NCBI GenBank assembly: GCA_022559845.1
Contig: CM040123.1
Coordinates: forward strand, 295,170,642 to 295,234,641
From: Amorphophallus konjac
Lineage: Eukaryota; Streptophyta; Magnoliopsida; Alismatales; Araceae
DNA: 64,000 nt
Direction: 5' to 3'
The translations under genes and the position numbers were made by a program. Within the stretch, counting starts at the first letter, position 1. Each line of letters opens with the position of its first letter. The notes beneath the pieces are model-generated. The model was not told the DNA's origin, did not search any database, and was given only the letters and a program-made list of their open reading frames with translations. Below are positions 22,283-38,058 of this stretch, one piece after another.

Positions 22283-24299
22283 GTGGATGCCACCCTTGCC
22301 ACCATCCTTGTCCAACTAGAGTCCCTTTCCACTCGACTTGCTCGGCTAGAAAAGTATGAGCCCCACCCAAGGAACAATGGTCCAAGAGCCCACCCTCCAC
22401 ATGCTGAAATCGATAGGGAGGATAGGGATGTTGACCCCTACCATGACCATGAGAGGCCTCGCCACCACCAACCTAATGAAGGGCGTCCATGGGATGACCA
22501 CCCAAGGAATAATGGTCCAAGAGCCCACCCTCCACATGCTGAAATTGATAGAGAGGATAGGAATGTTGACCCCTACCATGACTATGAGAGGTATCGCCAC
22601 CACCAACATAATGAAAGGCGTCCATGGGACGACCCGGACGACCCTCTCTTAAGGATGATCAAGGTAGAAGCCCCAAACTTTGACGGTTCCCATGAACCAA
22701 GTGCCTACTTAGAATGGGAGACCGCCATGGACCAATACTTTGAATGGTACCCTATGTCCGACCCAAGGAGAGTGAGGTTGGCCAAGATGCACCTCACCAA
22801 ATTAGCCAAGACTTATTGGCTAAACCAAGACGGGTTAAGGAGGGTTAGGCGGGAAGAGCCTATTGACACTTGGGAAGGTATGAAGAGCCAACTTAAAAGT
22901 AAGTACCTACCCCTATCCTACCACCCAATGCTCTTAGACGAGTGGTAAAGTCTCACCCAAGAAGGGAAGACCGTGGTTGAATACATTGAGAAATTTGACT
23001 CCTATCTTTTGAAGTGTGGAGTTCATGAGGACCCGGCCGTCACCTTGTCCCGATTTAGGAATGGGCTCCAAAATCACATCAAGAGGGAACTTTTCATGAG
23101 AGATGTCGACAATCTTGAACATGCCTACCAAATAGCTTGGGATGTTGAACGATTCTCTAGAATCCCTATGTTTGCACCTCCCCGACCGACCGATCCCAAA
23201 AGCATGGGGCCCTGAACCACCCCGGCCCCCCCTATGAAGGCCCCTATCCAAAGTGGGAATGCCCCATTACGGCCTTACTATCCCCCTCCCACCATCACTC
23301 CAACCAAGGTCGCCCCTAGCCACCCTCCTCCACGGAGTGAAGAGAGTTCCAAGGGCCCAAATGTAGGAGGGACCACCCCGGGTAGTGGGCGCCAACAATG
23401 TTATAGATGTCAAGGATTTGGGCACTTTGCGCGGCAATGCCCATCCAAGGGGTTGTCTAGTTTGCTAGTGGAGGAAGAAGCTCCCCCACCCCAAGGAGAA
23501 CTTGAGAGCACTATGGAGGTCCATGAAGCCTCACTAGAATGGGAAGAGGAGTATGAGGCCCAATACCATGAGTCAGGTCTAGACCACACCATGACATCTA
23601 CTGACTCCCATCTAGGAGTGATTAGATGTGCCCTTACCAAACCCCAAGAGGAGGACTGGCATCGAACCTCAATCTTTCATACCTTTGTTAAGGTAGGGGG
23701 TCATGTGAGAAAAGTGATCTTAGATAGCGGGAGTTGTGTCAATGCCGTGTCTCCCGACATCATTAAGCTCCTTGGGCTGATTATCACTCCCCACCCAAGT
23801 CCCTACCGGGTCTCATGGATCAACAACAACTCCATCCCGGTCAACACTCGCTGCCTAGTGCCCCTCACCTTCTCCTCCTACCATGGCCAAATATGGTGTG
23901 ATGTTATCCCCATGGAAGTAGGAAGAATCCTACTAGGGAGACCTTGGCTTTATGATGTGGATGCCACTATTTTGGTTAGGACCAACACATGCACCTTTGA
24001 GCATGAGGGAAAGACTATCCGTCTTAATCACTCCCCACCACGTCTCATGCCCAAGAGGGACACACTCCCTCAAGGACATCACCCCACCACACTACAAGCC
24101 TCGGGGAACTCCACCCCTCCAACACAATCCCTTACCCAAAATTCCAACCAAGGTGAGACATCGGGGTTGACCAAGGGTCTTCATCTCATCACCAAGAGAG
24201 AGCTTGAGAAGGAAATAGCTCAAGGGGTATCTTTATGTGCAGTGGTCATTTGTCTAGGAGAGCCTACTCCCTCCAACCCCCATCCCAAGAAGTCCGGCA

Positions 24300-24307
<8 letters not shown>
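22283..24307 (+). pseudogene. E3 gag with zinc knuckle and protease
   Basis: The frame opens at ATG 22283 and keeps phase to about 24290, with stops at 22946 and 23213. The N-terminus (DATLATILVQLESLSTRL) looks like a coiled coil. A 135-bp unit is then doubled (22364-22498, 22499-22633), giving two 45-residue histidine/proline-rich copies. The Gag core follows (APNFDGSHEPSAYLEWE, then KAYW-like KTYWLN, and VVEYIEKFDSYLLKCGV). The CCHC knuckle CYRCQGFGHFARQC at about 23399 is intact. The aspartic protease motif VILDSGSCVNAVSPD at about 23716 keeps DSG. These proteins would form the particle and process the polyprotein. A frameshift near 24290 separates them from pol. Confidence 0.88.
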
Positions 24308-27176
<2,869 letters not shown>

Positions 27177-27187
27177 CTTAGGGGATT

Positions 27188-29541
27188 TGATGGAGGCATT
27201 ACCCACGACTCCCTCTGGCTCGGGTCATCCACACACCCCGGAGTTGTTTGAACTCGGGCTTCACTCTATGTGGGCCCAATTATCCATTTTGAGCTTTCTA
27301 TTTGAGTCATTTGATGTATTTTCCCTTTTATTTGAGTCATTTCCCCAGGTCTTTGATTTATTTTCCTAAGTTTGAGTGTCATTAGGTTGATTAGATTAGC
27401 TATTGGGCCCAATTCAGTGGGCTAGGCCCAGTGGCGCCCCCCCCCACACCCTTGGTTATTTGTCATTGTACCAAAAGTCATGGGCTTATTGTAAAATATG
27501 GGTTGCCTATATATATAGGATCCCTTTCCCCCCATTTTATGTCAATGAAAGTTACCATTTTGTGAGTTCAAAATTTAAGTTTCTTGTGGAGAGAATCCAT
27601 TAGTGGGGTGAGAATCCCTAGGGAGAGAATCCCACCCACCCCTCTCTTCCTCTTTCCCCCCTTCCCCAAATTCAAATCCCACCTCTCTCCTTCACCTCAT
27701 CCTCCACCCAAGCTTCCACCTCCACTACTTTTCCACTCCCCTAGGTGCCATCATTCCCCTCCCACCAAATCCTACCAAATATCTCCCCTCCCTAGGAGAA
27801 TATTGTTCTTCCCAACACAATCCCACTCTCCCCAACACAATCCTCCCTCTTCCCCATGCAATCTTCCATCTCCCAAGAGAAGATTTGAATTATTTTCCCA
27901 CCACTCCCTCATCCTCTAAACCTTGGACCACCCGAAATAGGGAAATCACCACCCCTCTCCCTCTCCCTCCTAGTCCCAAATTCGTATCTCTCTCTCTCAC
28001 CACCTGCTAGACCACCTTCCTGCCCCCATTCTCTCCCTCACTCACCTTGGTTTGCCCCCTCCAAGACCCCCTAACAGCCTAGGGTTGCCTCCACACCCAT
28101 CCACCCTCTTTCCCCTCCCATTTACCTCATCTCCCACCTCCCATCTCCAACCAGCACTTCTTAGTTCGCAGGCAGTAGAGTACCAGCATCTTGCAGATCC
28201 GGCTACGACATCATCCTAGCGTTTCTAGAGGCCCACATCGTACCGTTGGAAGCGTCTGCCTATCTTCTTCGCGACGGTGGTGGTCTCATCCCTTTCTGAG
28301 TTCGTGGCTGCCCAAAGGAGCCGATCTCCCTAGACTACGTATCTGCTTCCTGCCAGTCAACCTGAAGCGAGTTACAGAGCCTCACACGGCCAGCCCCTCG
28401 AAGATCTTGAGGCGGCGCTTGGCTGAGATCATCCACAACAAGTCTACTTCCAGTATCAAGATATAGAACCCCGTTCGGCATCTGGAGCCGTGATTTCTTG
28501 TTTTTCGCCCCCAGGTGCGCAGTTCTGTCCCCTCTGGGGCTGAACTGACCCCATCTACTGTTCGGGCTCTCCATTCCTGCTCCGATATCTTCTGGCATTC
28601 CCGTGGGTCTCGCCTCGAAGAAGACTCATCAATGATTCCAGCGACTCTGACTACGCTTGATTCAAAGATTGGAAGTGCTCGTGGCGGCCTCTTCTTTCAG
28701 CTGTTGTGGTACCGTAGCCATCCAGACCAGAACTCAGTGTCCCTGTTCGCGGCCCTTCCCTGACCAGCGCCGTCAACTAGGAAATTCTATAAAAATTGGA
28801 CGTCAACCTGATCAAGTCCCGAAGATTTTCCCACTAGTCTCATAAAAAAAAAATTTGGGAGTGGCCGTAGCAGCATCAACTTCAACTGTCTATTCCCTGT
28901 TCCAGAGAGCAAGCAGAACCGGCGTCGTCCTTCCGTTCGGCTTCTATTTCAGTTTCTTCCCCTCCCCGCCTGGCCGGCTTAAAGCCCCTCCCTGCGGGAG
29001 GTAGTGTTTGAATGTATGAGTGATTCCCCCTCCTCTTGTTCCACCCCCTTGCATGGGGAGTAGTGTTGTAAATCTTTAAAACATGTTCAAGCTACTCTGG
29101 CGCAGCGTGTGGGGAACCCACGTTTCCCCGCTCGCCCACGTCTCCCAGTGGGACCGGTTTCTTCAAACCGGTCGAGTAAGTATTCTAACCTTGCTTCCCT
29201 TAGTTCTTGTCCTTTCAATATTAGTTCATAAGCTCTGCTGGTCCGTGAGAGTGAGCGCCCGGTCCGCCAGCTCCATTGCTTCGAGTGGCCGCCGTGGAAG
29301 AGAGTGTGACCAGTGCCCTCGGCACCCAGGTCGGCCCCATTGAATCGGGCCTCCGTACCCTTGGGAGAACCCTTGTCCTTGCTGGCCGTCTACCAACAAG
29401 GGCCCAGCCCCCACAACCTCCACTCGGTATCACCGAGTTACCCCGGGACTTGGGTGAGTGTCGGGTGAGTGGCCGCCAATATCGATCCGTTTCGGTTGCA
29501 AATTGTGCTTGCTTGTTTAGATCCAAGGGTGTGTCATATCA
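27188..29541 (+). repeat. E3 3' LTR, 2354 bp
   Basis: TGATGGAGG to CATATCA, preceded by the short purine run AGGGGATT and followed by GAAGC. It parallels the 5' LTR, with most differences being transitions, dense around 28200-28320. Confidence 0.93.
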
Positions 29542-29546
29542 GAAGC
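29542..29546. repeat. Right target-site duplication of E3 (GAAGC)
   Basis: It matches 19743-19747 exactly, and E1 gag continues from here. Confidence 0.93.
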
Positions 29547-30060
29547 CCTGCATATCCTCCGCCTAGATGTCACCTCAGCCATCACCGTGCTGACCGGAGG
29601 CACCCGCGATGAGAACCTTTAGCGAGAACTGGTCCTCCATCCCCCACCTCCCTCGTCGTTGTAGTAACCTTAGCCCTACGCCACGCAGTGTGCGAGGAAG
29701 TCCTCAGTGCCTGCCATGGCCCAAATGGCTCGAGTCGGGAGGGGGATAAGAAGCGACCATCCAAGCAAGGCTCGGGCCAAGGGAAACGACGGAATCAAGA
29801 CGGGGACCAAAAGGAGCCCCCTCAGAAATACGAGCAGTACACTCCTCTATCCGCTCCAGTCTACAAGATATACGAAGACATCAAAGGCTAGGGCATTCTC
29901 CGCCAACCCGAGCCTATGATGGCCAAGCGTCACAACCAATGCAAACATTGCCAGTTCCACAACGACCACGGGCACCATATCGAAGATTGTCACCAACTCA
30001 AGGACGAGATCGAGCGTCTCGTCCGCCAAGGAGACTTATCCTGGTATGTGTCCGAGCGCC
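29547..30060 (+). pseudogene. E1 gag, C-terminal part with zinc finger
   Basis: The Gag tail of E1 continues with ALHILRLDVTSAITVLTGG, then decays through several stops (29618-29690). It ends in a preserved nucleic-acid-binding finger at about 29937-30000: CKHCQFHNDHGHHIEDC, followed by LKDEIERLVRQGDL. This C-x2-C-x2-H..GH..DC arrangement with the LKDEIE helix is the usual Tat Gag terminus. It would bind element RNA. Confidence 0.85.
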
Positions 30061-33000
30061 AGAAGGAAGACCGTGGCATTCTGGAGGAGAGTGGCAATCA
30101 ACCTCGCGGGGTCCACATCAACGTCATTCCTGGCGGCGTGGCATCAAGAGGAGATAGTAGCCGAAGGAGAAAACGTTACGCTGAACGGGCAAGCAGGGCC
30201 TCCGATCCCCCCAAAGCCCCACCAGCGACCGAGAAGCAGGCCTTGGTATTCTCCGACCAAGACCTGGAAAGGTTATCTACCTCGCACGATGACACTCTTG
30301 TAGTATCGGCTACTATAAACTATTGTAATGTAGACAGGATACTGGTCGATAATGGTGGTGCCCCTGGTGTACTTTCGTACGAGTGCATCCTTAAGATGTG
30401 TGAAAATCCATCCAAGGTCTGCCCAGTTCGAACCCCCCTTTGTGGGTTCAACGGCCAGGCAACCTATCCCGAGGGAACCCTGAGCCTGCCGGTCACCAAC
30501 GGCACCCCTCCCAAAACCATTACCGTTATGGTTGACTTTATCGTCATCAAGGGGATGTCGGCCTATAATGCCATCTTCGGCCGAGGTATCCTTAGTCGGA
30601 CAAAGGCAGTGCCATCCACCTATCACCAAAAAATGAAGTTTCCCACTAAACACGGTATCACGGAGGTCTGAGGTAACCAGGCAATAACTTGTAGGTGCTA
30701 CATAATCTCGGTCGAAGCCATAAGGCCAGAGGGAATAAAGAAAAAGGGGGAGGGAGTCGAGGATGAACCAACAACATCCAAGCCTGGTGGTGAATTATTG
30801 ACGGTCTTCCTCAAAGACGACCCGTCCCTGGGAGTAAAAATTGGAGCGGATTTATCACCTGATGAACAAAAACAATACAAAGATTTTCTTTCGGAGTATA
30901 TCCAAGTCTTCGCATGGTCTGATGAGCATCTTCCTGGGATCCCTGGGAGATGGTGGTACATAAGCTCAACCTTGACCCATCGGTGAAACCCGTCCAGCAA
31001 CGTAGAAGAAAGCATGCCCCGGAGAAGCAGATGATCATCAAAGAGCAAATTATTAAGAGGAAGGAAACCGGCCTATTTCGACCGGTCCTTTACCCAACAT
31101 GGCTCGCCAATGTCATCCTAGTGCCAAAGGCTTCGGGCAAATGGCGAATGTGTGTGGACTTCACCGAACTCAACAAAGCCACTCCGAAAGACTGCTACCT
31201 ACTGCCGAGCATCGACCAGCTACTCGACTCGACCTCCGGTAACGAGTTGCTCAACTTCCTGGCTGCATACTCCGGCTACCATCAGATCTGAATGGATCCT
31301 GAAGACATCGAGAAAATAGCCTTCATCACCAACTTCGGCGTATACTGCTACACCAGAATGCCTTTCGGGTTGAAGAACGCCGGCGCAACATATCAAAGGC
31401 TGATCAACCATATTTTCAAAGGACAAATCGGTCAGAACGTCGAAGCCTATATCGATGACATGCTCGTCAAGACACCCAAGGCCGAAGACCACTTCATCGA
31501 CCTGGCGGAAACCTTCAGCACACTCCTGAGGTATGACATGAAGCTCAACCCAGCTAAATGTGCCTTTGGTGTTCGATCCGGAAAGTTCCTGGGCATTCTA
31601 GTCACTCAGCGTGGGATCGAGGCCAACCCCGACAAACTCCAAGCTATTCTGAATATGCAGCCACCCGCTTGCGTCAAAGACGTCCAGCGCTTGACTGGGC
31701 GGATTGCTATGCTCCACCATTTCTTATCCCGAGCGGCCGAACGATGCCCACCCTTTTTCAAGCTATTGAAAGAGCCCAAATTGGCACCTGCTATGTTCGC
31801 TTGGGATGAGGAATGTTAGAAAGCTTTTGCAGAACTGAAGGAGCTTTTGGCCTCGCCCCTGGTGCTATCGAAGCCGGTCCCAGGTGAAACACTACACCTT
31901 TACCTCTCGTCAACCCCTTCTACGGTGAGCTCGGTCTTAGTTCGAGATGACGCAGGAGTGCAGAGACCAGTATATTACACCAGTAAGGTGCTCGGCAAGA
32001 CCGAACGATGGTACCCCGTAATCGAGAAACTCGTGCTAGCATTGGTAACCTTGACCAAGCGCCTCCGGCCCTACTTCCAAGGACACTCCATCGTCTTGCT
32101 AACCAATGAGCCTTTGAAGAGAATCCTCGCTCACCCTGAAGCTTCGGGTTGCCTTGTCAAGTGGGCTATAATGCTCGGGCCTACGACATCTCCTACCGCC
32201 CCCGCTCAGCCTTCAAGGGACAGGCACTCGCAGATTTCATCGCAGAGAGTACTACCCCGACCGAGGAAGTTCATCCGCCGACACCCGGGCCCATGTGGGA
32301 TCTTTTCATCGACGGATCCTCCAACTCTGCTGGAAGCGGCGCCGGTGTTCTTCTCCGATCGCCAGAAGGAGCAGAAGTGCAATACGCCTTGAAGTTCAAC
32401 TTCTCGGCATCCAACAACGTCTCAGAGTATGAGGCTCTCATCTCGGGAGCCAGGATGGCGCGATGATTGGGGGCCGAACGAGTCAGAATCCACACTGACT
32501 CCCAATTGGTCGCCAACCAGGTCAACGGTGACTACGAAGCTCGGGAAGCACTGATGGTCAAGTACCTCCAACTGGAAAGAGGAATAGCCCCATTATTTGA
32601 GAGCTTTCAGGTTATCTGGATCAATCAGGAGGAAAACTCCCGAGTGGACGCCGTATCTCGATTGGCCTCCTCTGTTGCCCCAGAAGGTACATGATTGGTT
32701 TTCCTCAAAAAGCTAGAACGACCGAGCATAGAAGTGGAGCTCATGACCGTTGACCAGGAATTATCAAGCGACTGGCGGACCCCCTATATATCCTGGCTCC
32801 GAGATTCCCGAGGGCCCTCTAACCCTCAGGATGCCCGAAGACTTAAGTATCAAGCTCAGCGCTTTGTCATGTTGGATGATGCTTTGTATAGAAGGTCTTT
32901 TTCTGATCCCCTCCTCAAGTGCCTCGGTATCGAGGAAGCCGGTCGAGCAATTCAAGAGGTCCACGAAGGCATTTGCGGTGCACATCAAGGAGGGAGAGCG

Positions 33001-34040
33001 CTCGCCAGGATCTTGTTACTGCAAGGCTACTGGTGGCTCACTCTCCAACGCGACTGCTCAGCCTACGTACAAAGGTGCGACCGATGCCAACGTTTCGACC
33101 ATCTGGTCCATCAACCTGCCTCGGAGCTCGTCACCCTCACCGAGCCATACCCTTTCACTCGGTGGAGAATCGACATCCTGGGGCCGTTTCCCACGGCCCG
33201 AGCCCAGAAGAAGTTCATCATCGGCGCCATCGATTATTTTACGAAATGGATTGAAGCTGAAGCCACTGTTAGGATTGCCGAGTCGGCCGTATGGAGTTTC
33301 GTGTGGAAATCGATCATCTGTTGCTTTGGCATCCCCCGAGTGATAGTGAGCGATAATGGTCGGTAATTGGATTCCCATTATTTCAGGGACAAATGCGCCG
33401 ACCTTCATATTTGCAACCATTTCACTTCGGTAGCCCACCCGCAGGCTAACGGACTGGTCGAAAATGCCAACAAAACTATACTAAAAGGCATTAAGGCTAG
33501 GCTCGGTAAGGCCAAGGGTAACTAGGTCGAGGAATTACCGAGCGTACTATGGTCGCACCGAACTACTCTAAGAACCGCCACCGGTGAGACTTCTTTCAGT
33601 TGGTGTACGACACGGACGTCGTGATTCCTTTGGAGATCGGTAGCCCATCTCTCTGAGTCATCAACTTCTTGCCCGAGGCCAATGAGCAAAAACTGCTAGA
33701 AAACCACGATATGGCAAGCGAGATAAGAGAGATCACGAGCATCTGAGCCATGGAATATCAGCGGCACCTTGCTCGATATTACAACGCTAGAGTCCGGGAT
33801 AGACTTTTCCATCTAGGAGACTTCATCCTAAGAAAAGCCGAAGCCTCTCGACCACTGGAGGCGGCGGGGAAGCTGACCCCTAATTGGGAATGTCCCTACC
33901 GAGTGGTCGGGACACTCGGGAAAGGGGCATATCGATTGTCGACCATGGAAGGAAGGCCTATCCCCCGGATGTGGAATGCAACAACATTACGAAAGTTCTA
34001 CTTTTATGCTTTTCACAGACATGTAAGCAATAAATGGTAA
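30061..34040 (+). pseudogene. E1 pol: protease, RT, two RNase H domains, integrase
   Basis: The protease site near 30345 reads LVDNGGA, not the usual D-S/T-G. RT spans about 31000-31820: TAYSGYHQ-type motif FLAAYSGYHQI has Ala where the first catalytic Asp belongs and is followed by a TGA at 31289; YIDDM (about 31450) is intact. RNase H follows TAG 31817 and is frame-broken near 32160. The second RNase H (32296-32694) keeps its four acidic residues in FIDGSSN, SEYEALIS, HTDSQLV and VDAVSRL. Integrase (32850-33640) has the HHCC finger and WRIDILGPF, VSDNGR and GLVENANK; stops at 33364 and 33523. The tail (33750-34038) reads to a stop. These enzymes would copy and insert the element; none is made whole here. 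Confidence 0.9.
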
Positions 34041-35151
34041 CAATTTTCCATTCATTAATGTCTCCTCATACATTAGATAGGCCACAGCCAATACATCGCA
34101 TATCAAAAGCAAAAATATTGCATCCACTGATACTACAACACGAGCTGATGACTCGGCGTGGACAAGGCTGGCACCCCCAGGACGAGCTGCTGACTCTACC
34201 CCATGTAGAAATTGGCTCAGATAACGGGGCAGCTGACCTCGTTCGCTCGGGAAACACAGAAACAAAAAAAAGAGAGGTATCAGAGGAAGAAAAGGAAGGA
34301 AAACAAGAGAAGGCCTCCTCTGCCAACTCTTTGGAAGGAGGACGAAAGCCGAACAGAAAGCAAGCACCCTCAAGTGGTGCGAGCAAGGATGAAGGCATCC
34401 TCCAAAGATTAAAAGAAGAGGGAAGAAGTTGGTTGAAGAGTAGAAGAGGGAGAAAGAGGATGGCAGGGATGGAAGAGGAGGGAGAAGCGGGCCAAGGTGA
34501 GGAAGGAGCAGGACGAGGCCGCCGTGCCGGACGCCCTGTTTCCTCGAACCTCCCTCCGCTTCTACCTTCCTCCTAAGATGGTGGCGTTGGTCCAGCGGTC
34601 GGGAATAGGCATGCTGCTACACACTGTCCCTTCTTGCACGCCACCCGCCCATCGCTGTCCCTTCTTCCACGCCGAAGTAGCACGAGCGCCTATGGCGGCC
34701 GCCAGGATTATTGTCTTCCGCATCACCTTCCATGTTTCGCTGATAACTTCCCAGCATAGAGATAGGCAGTTCGCGAGAAGGGAGAAAGAGGAAGAACTGC
34801 AATCAAAGCCTTAAGCGTTGAAGATGAGTGAAGGCGCCCTCTGGGACCTTTCTTATAGGCCAGCAGGGGGAATGCTTGCCTTAAATGATCCTCCCCTCAA
34901 AAAAACACGAAAGGCGGCAACCCTTCCCCAATGGACAGTTGCTATGCCTCCAATGACCTCTCCCCTGGGACGCGTAAAATAGCAAGTTAGTCAAGGCATG
35001 AAAAGTCAGAAAGGTGCCAGTATTGCGACAGTCACCGTACGCGAGATATCTGCAAATAAAAGCCCCACCTTTTTAGCAACTGCAGATACGGTGGTCAAAT
35101 CGTGCCAAAGGCGGTAACAAACAGCCAACTCTGTATTAAATACTACTGTCA
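34041..35151. other. E1 region between integrase and antisense gene
   Basis: I see no supported coding segment. The stretch 34260-34520 is purine-rich (AAG/GAG runs), which yields long but low-complexity frames on both strands. It would hold the 3' end signals of the sense pol and of the antisense gene. Confidence 0.5.
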
Positions 35152-38006
35152 TTACATATTGCAAGGGCCAACCTTGCACAAAAAAGAAGAAGAAAGGGGA
35201 TAATTCCTCCTAGTCTTTGGAAATAGAGGACTCCGAGAGCCCTGCGGCCTTTCTTGAGGTTCGGCACTTGGAGGATCCTCAGCGCCAAGGGATCTACCCC
35301 CGGTACCCTCGGTGATGATCGGTCCAGACACTGACTCCACTTGTGTGGGAACTGTCTTGACCGCGTGCCCTCTAGAGGTGACCGGAGCTGGCGATCCCTC
35401 TACCGAGCTACAAGCATCCCCACTACCTCCTTCGCTCGACAACGAAGAAGGAGAATCCGTGGTATCCACACCCGAGTCGTAGCATTGCCCGGAGGGAAGG
35501 ACAAGCTCGTCGGACACCTGCTATTGGGCCTCAACGATGGCTCGATGGTACCCTTGGGCAAATCCCTTTTGCAGCCCCCGATAGTAGCCTGGCTCATAAT
35601 ACGAGAAGGTGACCTCCTCGAGAGCTGCGCGCTGGCCCTCCGAACTTATATATCATTCGATCGCCCCCGTCTCAGCTCGCTCAGCCTCCTTCTTAAGCTC
35701 GGCTATTCTCTGCTCGGCCTCAAGCAACTTCCTCTCGGTCTCGGACAGCTTCACCTCAGCCTCAGTCCGCGCGACCTCGGCTTCCTCCCGTGCTTGCTCA
35801 GCCCCCTGGACCTGGTTACTAAACTCCTCCCGTTCGGCCCTCCACTTCTCGGAGCGCTCGACCTGAGACTGACGTTCCTCTTCCAGGAGCTCACCCTTCA
35901 TGTCAACCATAAAACGAGCCTGGGCCAGCTAGTTAACCAATGTCCGAGCCTCCTCTTGGCTTGACCGGAGCTGAGCCCGGAATAAGGTGGCCTCCAGCCG
36001 TGAGATTTCAAGCTCGGAAGTCAATTGACTGATCTTCCGATCAGACTCAGCACGAACCCGAAAAGGGACCTCTCTTCACTGTCCCTCTGAGCGAAGAAGT
36101 CAGTTATCTCGGCCCCCAGTTGGGCCATGATCAGACCACCATCCATAACCCTCTCGAAGAGCAAAGAGGGGGGATCGAGTCTGATTTCTTCCCGATTCAG
36201 AGAAGGCACTAAGGATCGGCATCGTTGATATAGAGAAGCCCGGACGACAGGTGCACCCACCGAAGAAGGAGGAATCCTCTCCGGAGGAGCCGGGATAAAA
36301 ACATCTCCCTCGAGCATCCCCACATCCGGGATGACCATGGTCGGCATGGACTGGGATGTTGCCTCATACCGCGCCCCACCAACTTCTATTAGGAATTCAG
36401 AGGCCGCCGCCTCGATCTGCGGTCTGTCACATTCGGTAACACCTCCCCCAACAGCGACAGCCGCCTCTGGCTTGACAGGCGGGAGATCTTGGAAGCAGAC
36501 TTCCTCGGCTGGACGTTCCTCGACCGAGCAGGCGTGCCCCTCGGTCGAGCGAGCACGTTCCTCGGCTGTACGAGAGACCCCCACCTTCTTCAACTACTTC
36601 TTCTCAGCGGTCCGAGCCTTCATCGAAGACAGGAGCATCCGCTCCCCTAGATCCTTACGCTTGGCCCTACGGCGCTCGAAGGCATCTCCCCGCGCAATCT
36701 CCTTACCCCGGTCTCGCGCACAGGAAGGGTCCCCGGAAGCTTGGGGTTCACTCAGAGCAGGCGTCTTCTCCAGGCCAACGATCTCTTGCTCCGACGGCTG
36801 TTCCCCTTCGTCATTCGTCCGCCTAAAGTCTGAGCAGCGAAAGTCAGCACATCAGAAGATAGCCTACCTGCAGCGACGTGGGACCCTAAAGTTCTTACCA
36901 TGAGACAACAATGCATGGGAAGGATAATCATCAATATTGGCCGCAGTCATCAACTCAGCGGCCGTCTGGCGATTCTCCTGGAGAACCCTGATCCCCTCCT
37001 ATAGTTCCAGAGAAATCGCCGCCTGCTTCGAAGGAATAGACGGATGAAAATTAACCGCCGTCGGGAAATCCCATGGGGCGTCCTCCACAGATGAACCCAC
37101 CCAAAAAAATTGGGTCTTCCACCCCTCGTGAGAAGAATCTTTGGCGGAAAGGGACACGCAGTTCCTTCCCCTCCTCGCCTGAAGATAGAAGAAGCCCTTA
37201 CCTGCGTGGGTCTGCTCCAAAGATTCGTGGAGCCCGCACGAGCGGCAGAGAAAGATGAAAGAAAAGATAAAAGTATACGAGTTGGAGACCAACTAGATAG
37301 GAGCCAGTCGATAAAATTGAAACAATCGCACAACAAAATGGTGAAGAGGGAGGCGGAACCCACTCTTCCAAGCTAGAAGGAAAGTATAAAAGAGGCTCGG
37401 ATGATAGGACAAGTTGGATTCATGAGGCTGCGGCGGAGAGAAGAAATACTTCCATGGCAACCCATACTGCTTCTCCATGCTCTTTACTTCAGCCTCGCCT
37501 AGCTCACTACGCATAGGATGTTCAGGTTGCGGCACCCAACTTCCTGTGCCAGGCCCAGCTTCGCGCATCTCGGACAAAGAATGTTGCTCTACCATGGAAG
37601 AAAGAGAGGAACTGGAAGAAGAGGAAAAAAGCGCCCAGTCAGACGATTCAAGAGGAGGTTGAAGCTGGCGAATCACCGCCGACGTAATCTCCGCTAGCTC
37701 CGTGAAGGCCCCCGAAGATGCTGCTCTTCCGGATCTCTCTCGTGGCGCATTGGCCCTTCCAAAATACTGATGCGGTTGAAAAAGAAAAACCCTAAACGAA
37801 GATGGTTTGGGACACAAGCACGCGTAATATTTATCTCCCCATGAACTTGGCGGGAAACGGCGCGATGTTCTGAAACCCAAGGAGGGGGCTCCTCGCATCG
37901 GCTTAAAAGAGTCATCATCATAAGCAAACTCCCAGGACAACTGTATTAAGTGGCCCCTGTCGGAGATAATTCCCCACCCAAACTGAGCCACCAATGTCAT
38001 CCCCAT
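35152..38006 (-). pseudogene. E1 antisense gene: gypsy-type transposon domain plus coiled coil
   Basis: On the minus strand a frame runs from ATG 38006 to 36021 in one phase, with a TAG at 37293 and further stops near 36999-36594. It then shifts and goes on to 35152. The N-terminal part has SYHPSLFYTFLLAWKSGFRL, then PLHHFVVRLFQFYRLAP, and after the stop KGFFYLQARRG and GWKTQFFWVG. This pattern resembles the plant 'putative gypsy type transposon' domain (Pfam PF04195 as I recall it). The C-terminal part (36060-35650) is rich in E, R and heptad-like leucines (RKISQLTSELEISRLEATL, AEAEQRIAEL-like), a long coiled coil. Such antisense genes between integrase and 3' LTR are known from Tat elements such as Grande; their role is unknown. 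Confidence 0.75.
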
Positions 38007-38040
38007 AACTACTACTCATCCGAGCCTAATCTTGGCTCGG

Positions 38041-38058
38041 GAGTAGGAGGGGGACAAG
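38041..38058 (+). other. E1 polypurine tract (probable)
   Basis: GAGTAGGAGGGGGACAAG precedes a TG that I take as the LTR start. The exact junction cannot be checked because the 5' LTR start is outside the window. Confidence 0.55.

Noticed and set aside
34034..34576. Plus-strand frame after E1 integrase
   Set aside because: It depends on a purine-rich stretch, has no recognisable motif, and starts within the integrase stop context.
35341..35964. Plus-strand frame of about 200 codons
   Set aside because: It is the shadow of the coiled-coil part of the antisense gene; the minus strand shows heptad-like composition and domain order.
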